From Davidsoniella eucalypti (lineage: Eukaryota > Ascomycota > Sordariomycetes > Microascales > Ceratocystidaceae): a stretch of DNA of 64,000 nucleotides. The stretch is taken from assembly GCA_004009845.1 (NCBI GenBank), contig RMBW01000036.1, positions 186,001 to 250,000 on the forward strand, written 5' to 3'. Position 1 is the stretch's first letter. Each line of letters opens with the position of its first letter. The position numbers were made by a program, and so were the translations under genes. The notes below the pieces were generated by a model, which did not search any database, had not been told where the DNA came from, and saw only the letters and a list, made by a program, of their open reading frames with translations. This document shows positions 57,901 through 64,000 of this stretch, one piece after another.

Positions 57901-60638
57901 ATCCTCCTCTCGACTACTTTCTTAGGCATAGGTTTTTCTGTATTTCTCCTGTAGCTGGATTCTCTTAGCTCAATACTAGGAAACAAGTCTAGATCCACGA
58001 TGACGACAGCATAAGACCGACGGCCACTTTGAAGCTCTGTGTTCTCTCCTTCGCTTCCTCCTTTTTGTGATCTGTCTTCTATGTTTGATAAACCCAAGAT
58101 TGCCGTTGCCTTCTAAATTATTACTATATGCTTAGGAGGGTCTTTTCAGCTCGTCGAAACAATTAAACACAAACAGACACAAGATTCTGTAGTATAATAT
58201 TTTTGTCTCCGGATAAGCCACGCACTGAGCCGCTTGCTTCCATCCTTCTTCCGTATAGTAGCACTACATGATTTCCGAGTTCCACCAGCCAGTAGTGGGA
58301 ATCTTACATATAGCTAGTACACACTACTAATCTACTTTGAGACTACTTTTGAGCTTATATGTATGTACGTAGTTCTACTAATAGAAAGCTTGGATCTTCA
58401 GGTCGCTGTGCAGTAGAAAGGCCTGATCTGTGCATTCACATGCGCGTCGTCCAGATCTGTATGTATGTTCTCGTGCGAATCCTGTCTAGCTTCGGGGCGT
58501 TAATTACTTGCATACTAATACATCGCTTTGTTGCTGCATTGGTATGTATTTCCATTCATACATATACTATTGACCTCAACTAGCCTGTTCAGGCGCAATG
58601 TAAGCGTTGTTTACTTCTTTGTTGTCTTACATATACACACTATCTATCATATACATATGTAAGCTGTGAGATAGCGTATTTTCAAATGTTTCAGCATCGG
58701 CAAGTCCAAGGGGAAATCTCACCCACCGTAGAAACGTAACGCCACACGAGACTACGTTTTGACTACTTGCGGCCGCAACACAAATTGTACGTTGGCTTCG
58801 TTAGTCTAGAACACAGGCCATGATTGCGGACCAAGAAGCGAGAATGAAAATAAGTATCTTGTTCCCTTCATGTCTTATTCTCGAGTTATCATTCTCCGCT
58901 ATATTTTGATCTGCAGTACATCATAAGAACGAGAGGAGACAATTCGCTTCGGCGTCAAGAATAAAAACTTGCAGGGAACATGCTTATCTGTATATACTTC
59001 TTATGTATACGTATGTACATCACATACACATGTACACGCTTATATGTCCGGATGGTTAAGTAAAGTTTAAGAACAGAGGTAAAATACTGATAATTACTCG
59101 CTATGCGACCCTTTCCGACCACCATAAGGACTTCTGCTAAAGCTTGAACTCACCGCTGTTTTGGTGCAAGGTTCGCATTTCTTAAAAACAATACTATATG
59201 TACATGTAGTTATAGTTAGTTATATCTGTGGTTCTAGACGTTGAATGAAGTCACTGTGAGCCGAAGAAAAGGCCATTCCGGGACAAATGAACTAGGGCAT
59301 GTTAATGGGCCCCTTCTTGATCGTATGGGTTTGTGTGCAGCATATCCTAGTGATAATGGCCTATATAATCGCTATCGTGGTTCCTGTTTGTTGTGCGTAG
59401 GCCCTAGCTATCCATGCCATATACATGTACAATCAGCGTTCAATGACCGCTGAATATAGGTGCTACATTCATGTATATATACTTTGTAGATAACCTTTTA
59501 TTTATCGTGCACACACCCTCTACCTACTCTAGCGTTAGTCATGGACTCCTAGAGTGTCAACGCACGTTTTCTGTTGCTGTAATTTCACGGCCTCTTGAAT
59601 GATAGTTGCTCTATTACTTGGCTCGGTGTCTTTGGCCTAGTTTGACGCCAACCGTTGTTTTGACATGCTTTTTATATTTGTGCACACTAAAGGAAAACAA
59701 ATATGTTTTATTTATTCATCGGATAGAACAAATACGTTATAGGCATTTGTGTAGCTGTTTTGGTATATACCGGGGGAAATATCTGTAAGTGCCTTATCAT
59801 TCAGCACTGAGACTTTCAAAAACTCGTTTCTGAAAACATCGGGCTATGTACGACATTGGCTGTATATAAATTGCAAGTCATAAGATTAAAGGCGTGGTAG
59901 GTCGCTATTCAAGACAATATATGTCAATCCCTAGTCCTAATACGTCGTACATGTACTTCTTATCTATCTATCCGATGTGATATTTCTGTAAATACAGATA
60001 GCTCCTTACTAGAAATATGAAATATGTAGATACTAGAGGCTTGATATATTATACAAGGTATCTGAACTTTCGTCTTTGGTAACAGTTCATATCTCCACTT
60101 GCTTGTAGTTCACGTCAAAACATGGAAGCAGGTACAGTGTTACATCTGTCTTCAGATCTTAATCTATACAAAATAGCCTTCATCTAGACGAAGAATCCTC
60201 GACAAATGCATACCATGTCAGGCTACGATCATCTTAAATGCTCAAAAGAGGCATAGTAGCAATTCCTCTCCTTCCCCATGTATATGCAGGAACGGAGGAA
60301 AATATGAGTTCCCTAGCTTTCTTAGTGTCCTCATTGTCAGTTGATTGCATTGTGTAGACCGTCTGTGGACAATATTCGAACAATGATGTTTGTAAAGAGG
60401 CTAACTAGTGTGTGGCTTATGTTACTATCCTTTTTTCGGACTTCAGCGTCATTGTTAGAGCATACGTATATCATTATTCTATATCTCACCATCCAATTTA
60501 TCTTTCAAACACAGTAGCACTTGCTATGATGCAATGATGATTTATCTTGGTATTTAGATCGCTATCGTACCGACGTTGCCTTGAGAACTTATATTCCAAG
60601 GCAACATGTAAATTTACATATCTATGGATGATTTCGTC
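54962..60638. other. 5.7-kb gene-poor region
   Basis: No supported gene. A promoter-like stretch on the + strand at 57200-57860 has AACCCTAA (57204-57211), a TATA-like sequence near 57390 and a pyrimidine-rich leader with several minimal open frames, but no long product follows. TACATGTA sites cluster at 59201, 59422 and 59948. Confidence 0.45.
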
Positions 60639-61769
60639 CTATATTGAGCTAGAATTTGTTTCTACCCATTGCCTAGCATTCAACCACACTGCATGTTCTG
60701 CCTCCCAATTATCGAGTTTCTGTCGTTCTTCATCAACAAACAGTTTTTCTCCTAACTGTAAAAACAGAGGCAATCGAATGTTCTGCTCAGTACTCAATGG
60801 CTGATCTGCCTCCTTGGTAGGACTGTAACGTTCCTCTTCCGCGGCAATAGTTCGCAGGAACCACCAGACTGACTCGTTGCGCCACTGTAGACTCTCCGAT
60901 AACTTGAGTGTATCGATATATACGGCTTCGGTTAACTCTTGGTGTCTCTGCAGACAAAACAGAAGAAAGGACCAACCGGACACATCTGTGTGGTGACTCC
61001 ATGCCCACCTACGCACAGTCTCAACGAGGGCCACTTCATTGTATGGAAACGTCTGCACAACCCATCTGATGTGGTTCCAAGCATAGTAATTCCTTGGATG
61101 GCGCTCCCCCGAGACACCGATGACTCTGCTGACATCGCTAACTACATCGTGTTCTCTCAAGCTTAGCTCTTTTGATACTTGTCCCTTTTGTATGTAGCTT
61201 AGAAGCCAGCGTCTATGGTTCCAGAGTGTAGGTGACTTTGTATGTCGATGAAGTCTGCTCGTCAATAGACTATCTAGGAACCATTTCTCACGATATACCA
61301 TTCTCGCCTTATCAGAAGCTGTGAGTGGAGAGTCTGGTGACATTGCTTTAGTGAGCATACGTTTCCTTGAATTGGCCGCCGTCAGGTTCTCTGCATCCAT
61401 CAAGAGACATACGGCCGTGACACGGTGTATATCATCAACGATGGGGGGTATACACACATCACGAGCATCGCTCTGAGGATTAGGCTTCTGAGCTTGTTGT
61501 GAAGTGATATTTTGGAGAAGTTTGCGTGCCACAAAAAAAGCTTGAACTAGGCGGAGCTTGGGAATGGCGATGGCCGTATCATCACGGATAACGTTTTGTG
61601 ATGGATCAAAGCCAAGACCACTCATCATTTCAATCTCAATAAGACCAGGGCCTTCCGGAGAATCATGAGCGTTGTCATAATGAAAAATGGCAGCGATATC
61701 GTTAAACACTGGAAGGGGGTCGCTAGTTTTTAAGAGCTCAATGCCCTTCGGATCTAATGCTCTAGACAT
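60639..61769 (-). CDS. Protein prenyltransferase alpha-subunit repeat protein (PTAR1-like)
   Basis: A 376-aa intronless frame from ATG 61769 (MSRALDPKG; the six upstream codons would need a TTG start) to TAG at 60639. It has the alpha-helical prenyltransferase alpha repeats: SRLHRHTKSPTLWNHRRWLL (171-190), HPRNYYAWNHIRWVVQTF (224-241) and the weaker DVSGWSFLLFCLQRH (262-276). The preceding helix VTAVCLLMDAENLTAANSRK (117-136) also fits. PTAR1 pairs with the Rab geranylgeranyltransferase beta subunit in animals to form GGTase-III, which prenylates Ykt6 and similar targets. The fungal role is inferred. The classical FNTA and RABGGTA proteins have more uniform repeats, so PTAR1-like is the better match. 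It is divergent from GET1. Confidence 0.85.
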   Translation of the reverse strand: MSRALDPKGIELLKTSDPLPVFNDIAAIFHYDNAHDSPEGPGLIEIEMMSGLGFDPSQNVIRDDTAIAIPKLRLVQAFFVARKLLQNITSQQAQKPNPQSDARDVCIPPIVDDIHRVTAVCLLMDAENLTAANSRKRMLTKAMSPDSPLTASDKARMVYREKWFLDSLLTSRLHRHTKSPTLWNHRRWLLSYIQKGQVSKELSLREHDVVSDVSRVIGVSGERHPRNYYAWNHIRWVVQTFPYNEVALVETVRRWAWSHHTDVSGWSFLLFCLQRHQELTEAVYIDTLKLSESLQWRNESVWWFLRTIAAEEERYSPTKEADQPLSTEQNIRLPLFLQLGEKLFVDEERQKLDNWEAEHAVWLNARQWVETNSSSI

Positions 61770-62557
61770 GGCGATTTGGGAACTCAATGGCTCTGATGAT
61801 TGTTAGTAAGGGTGATGAGGGGGTGAGGTGCGCTCGGGACATACTAAAAGGAAGTTTTTGTTGATTTCTTGTGTATGATTGAACTACTCGTACCAAACAA
61901 TTAATCTAAGTTCATAGGTACTTCAAATCTTCGTGATGATTTGATGTTGCATCCATTGTCCTACCCAACATTAGGGTTAAAATGGGCCAGATGCCCCGTA
62001 ACCCAGATCTCATGATTGAAAAGTGAGCTATCTAGTTCTATAACTCGCCTTTATTTCGAATTAGAACATTCTCGCCTACAGATGCAACTCCTCAACTACA
62101 GCATTTATTCGACTTGCCCTATGCAATATCAAGTTGAGACGTGGCCTACAAAGTTTAACGAAGCACACATGCAAGTACTTTACAAGCTGGCATGTTAAGC
62201 AACCACCAGCAAATGACCCACCTTATAGCTGCTGGACCCTTAAAACCTTAACAGCAGATTGGCCGCCTGCCAAAAAAAAAAGACACCGCTAGCAAATCAA
62301 ATCGCTTTCCACAACGACGTACAAGTCACTTGTTGGCTTCCGATTTTCGCCAGCTCATCCCAAATCATCGTCAAGCCCGATACGACAAACGCAAACGAAA
62401 GCCACGATCGATAGCTAGAGAGGCCTTGTTCTGCTAGTTATCTGGATTCGCATATTTCATATTTATTTCTTTCCAAGCCTCGCTGTCGCCACCCCTCTTG
62501 TCCCTCCCCTCAGCATCGCACGCTCGTAGCTCCAACCCCAGAACTTCACGATACGCC
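61770..62557. promoter_or_regulatory. Bidirectional promoter region between PTAR1-like gene and GET1
   Basis: 788 bp between divergent start codons. It contains ACATTAGGGTTAAAATG at 61968-61984, almost identical to the motif upstream of the AKAP7-like gene (6012-6028). The site is about 200 bp from the PTAR1-like start and about 575 bp from the GET1 start. No gene is seen inside. Confidence 0.45.
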
Positions 62558-63542
62558 ATGATCTCTCTCATGGTGATAATCCTCATTCTTGAGGTAACAG
62601 TACATCTGATCAACGCCATCGGTTCAGCAACTCTTAATAATCTGGTGCGTCTCAGACCATCCGTCCCATCAATTGTCTTCTACAAGGCAAAACACCAGAC
62701 CACTTCCCTCCATTTCCTCGCCATCGCAATACGATATATCTCAACATGACAATAGCGAATAACATCTATTAACATTCACTTAATTTCTGTGTAGATATGG
62801 CGCCTCCTAATGCTTCTGCCTTTCCCTCCGGCTCAGATGGCTAAGGAGAAGCGGAAGTTGCAGACTGAATACCTCGCCATCCGCAAGGAAATGCAGACAA
62901 CTAGCAGCCAGGATGAGTTCGCCAAATGGGCCAGATTGCGCCGCAAGCACGACAAGCTATACGAAGATCTCGAAAATAAGAGTGCGTTTCTGCCTATACT
63001 CCACAATCAAAACCTCTTGCTTGACTTGGTCAATCAAGCCTGTGTCACATGTTCAAGAGTACCCCCATCATAGACTTCATCACATGCGTAACACAAACAG
63101 CCTGAAGTAAGAACACTAAGCTAACATCTGCTCCTTTTTCTTTCCTTTTCATGTAGAGAAAGCCTTCGATGCCGTCCAGTCTCAGTATAACACTATCATC
63201 AACGTTCTCCGTTTCGTCGTCGTCCGCGCGCCTCAGTACATCATTCCATTCTGGTATTCGCGGGAGCCCATGTTTTGGCTACCCAAGAACCTCTTCCCAT
63301 ACTACGCTGAGTGGTTACTGTCGCTACCAAAGGCTCCGCTGGGCAGTGTCAGCATCGGTACTTGGCAGATCGCCTGCGCTCTCGCCATCAAGCTAGTCTC
63401 CGACGTCGTGGTGACTATCTTTGTGTTCATTGCTGGCTCTGTCGCTGGCAAGACTGCTGTCAAGGTTCCTGCGAGCACTGAAGAGCCAAGTAAGTCTTCT
63501 GATGAGAACACTGGAACTGTGGAAGAAAAGAAGGAGTTGTAA
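62558..63542 (+). CDS. GET1: Get1, ER receptor subunit for tail-anchored protein insertion
   Basis: Three exons: 62558-62644, 62795-62981 and 63157-63542, giving 219 aa (phase 0 then phase 1; both donors GTGCGT). Get1, with Get2, forms the ER-membrane receptor that accepts tail-anchored proteins from the Get3 ATPase. The first membrane segment is LMVIILILEVTVHLINAIG (4-22). A cytosolic coiled coil spans about 44-100 (SSQDEFAKWARLRRKHDKLY is strongly conserved). Then come VLRFVVVRAPQYIIPFWYSR, EPMFWLPKNLFPYYAEWLLS, and the last membrane segments up to about residue 188, with an acidic/basic C-terminal tail. Exon 3 can start after TAG or after the overlapping TAGAG, adding or removing one Lys. 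Confidence 0.95.
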
Positions 63543-64000
63543 TATTGTTCATTGATATCATTGACGTTTCTGTGTTTATTCTTTACTTGCGATATGTAGA
63601 TATGTAACTAGGGTTTTCTAATATAGTATGATACCACATTCACTAGTTGTACACTCTCAACTATTTATAAGTTAGGGTTAATCGCCATGCAAAGTTTAGA
63701 CTGTAATGATTTCGGGGCATCACAAAGTTGATGTATACAGGCTTGATGAATTTGAGTCAAGTTTGGCTGAGTACTACAAAAAAGCAAAGTCACTACATTG
63801 AAATAGAATGTATCTGGTTTGATTTGACGCAAAGTTCCTCATCGCTAATGCTGAGACTTTGTAACACGACCTAGACGAATGCTCAATGGAGTCATTCTCC
63901 CTCTTTCGAAGGATTGTTCTTGGCTCAAATTTGACTCTTGTGACCACTGAAAGAAAAAGGTCACTAAAGCTTCGAAAGAGCCGGGATATATTTGTAAAAT
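63543..64000. other. GET1 3' flank, no gene seen
   Basis: AT-rich sequence with one TTAGGGTT (63672-63679). No open frame of note reaches the right edge. Confidence 0.5.

Noticed and set aside
58570..58740. Possible intron (GTAAGC...TTTCAG) joining a short frame ending GKSKGKSHPP
   Set aside because: The upstream frame has a stop and no ATG, so no complete gene can be built.

Overview
The window reads as nuclear DNA of a filamentous ascomycete (Pezizomycotina-like). Genes are split by GT-AG introns with CTAAC/TACTAAC branch sites, leaders are pyrimidine-rich, intergenic DNA is AT-rich and long, and the recognisable genes are fungal housekeeping orthologues (Rho1, Elp1, Ypd1, Get1, Mrpl40). 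There is no sign of bacterial or organellar organisation, and I found no tRNA, rRNA or CRISPR array.

Left part (1-12.9 kb): a partial gene end at the left edge, two unrecognised low-complexity proteins on the minus strand, a 2H-phosphoesterase/AKAP7-like protein, a 1303-bp Tc1/mariner-type element with 48-bp perfect terminal repeats, and a Ypd1 histidine phosphotransfer protein with an unusual acidic tail. Then comes about 13 kb in which I see no convincing gene.

Middle part (26-34.4 kb): an unrecognised 393-aa Ser/Arg-rich protein, the Elongator scaffold Elp1 (1300 aa), and convergently a mitochondrial large-subunit ribosomal protein of the uL24/Mrpl40 type. A 7.6-kb gene-poor stretch follows, holding a 689-bp decayed relative of the Tc1/mariner element.

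Right part (42-64 kb): RHO1 (five exons); two tiny two-exon genes encoding 39-aa and 34-aa proteins with paired CxxC motifs, one on each side of a Tc1-like transposase relic; an AAAP-family vacuolar amino-acid transporter; a secreted, GPI-anchored aspartic protease; a prenyltransferase-alpha-repeat (PTAR1-like) protein; and, divergent from it, GET1 of the tail-anchored-protein insertion pathway.

The genes do not form one pathway: each is a separate unit with its own promoter. Strong functional themes are cell-wall and stress signalling (Rho1, Ypd1, the yapsin-like protease) and translation (Elp1, Mrpl40). The parts least explained by known families are the paired CxxC microproteins, the acidic Ypd1 tail, the coiled-coil-headed transposase, and a strong excess of the palindrome TACATGTA in the non-coding DNA.
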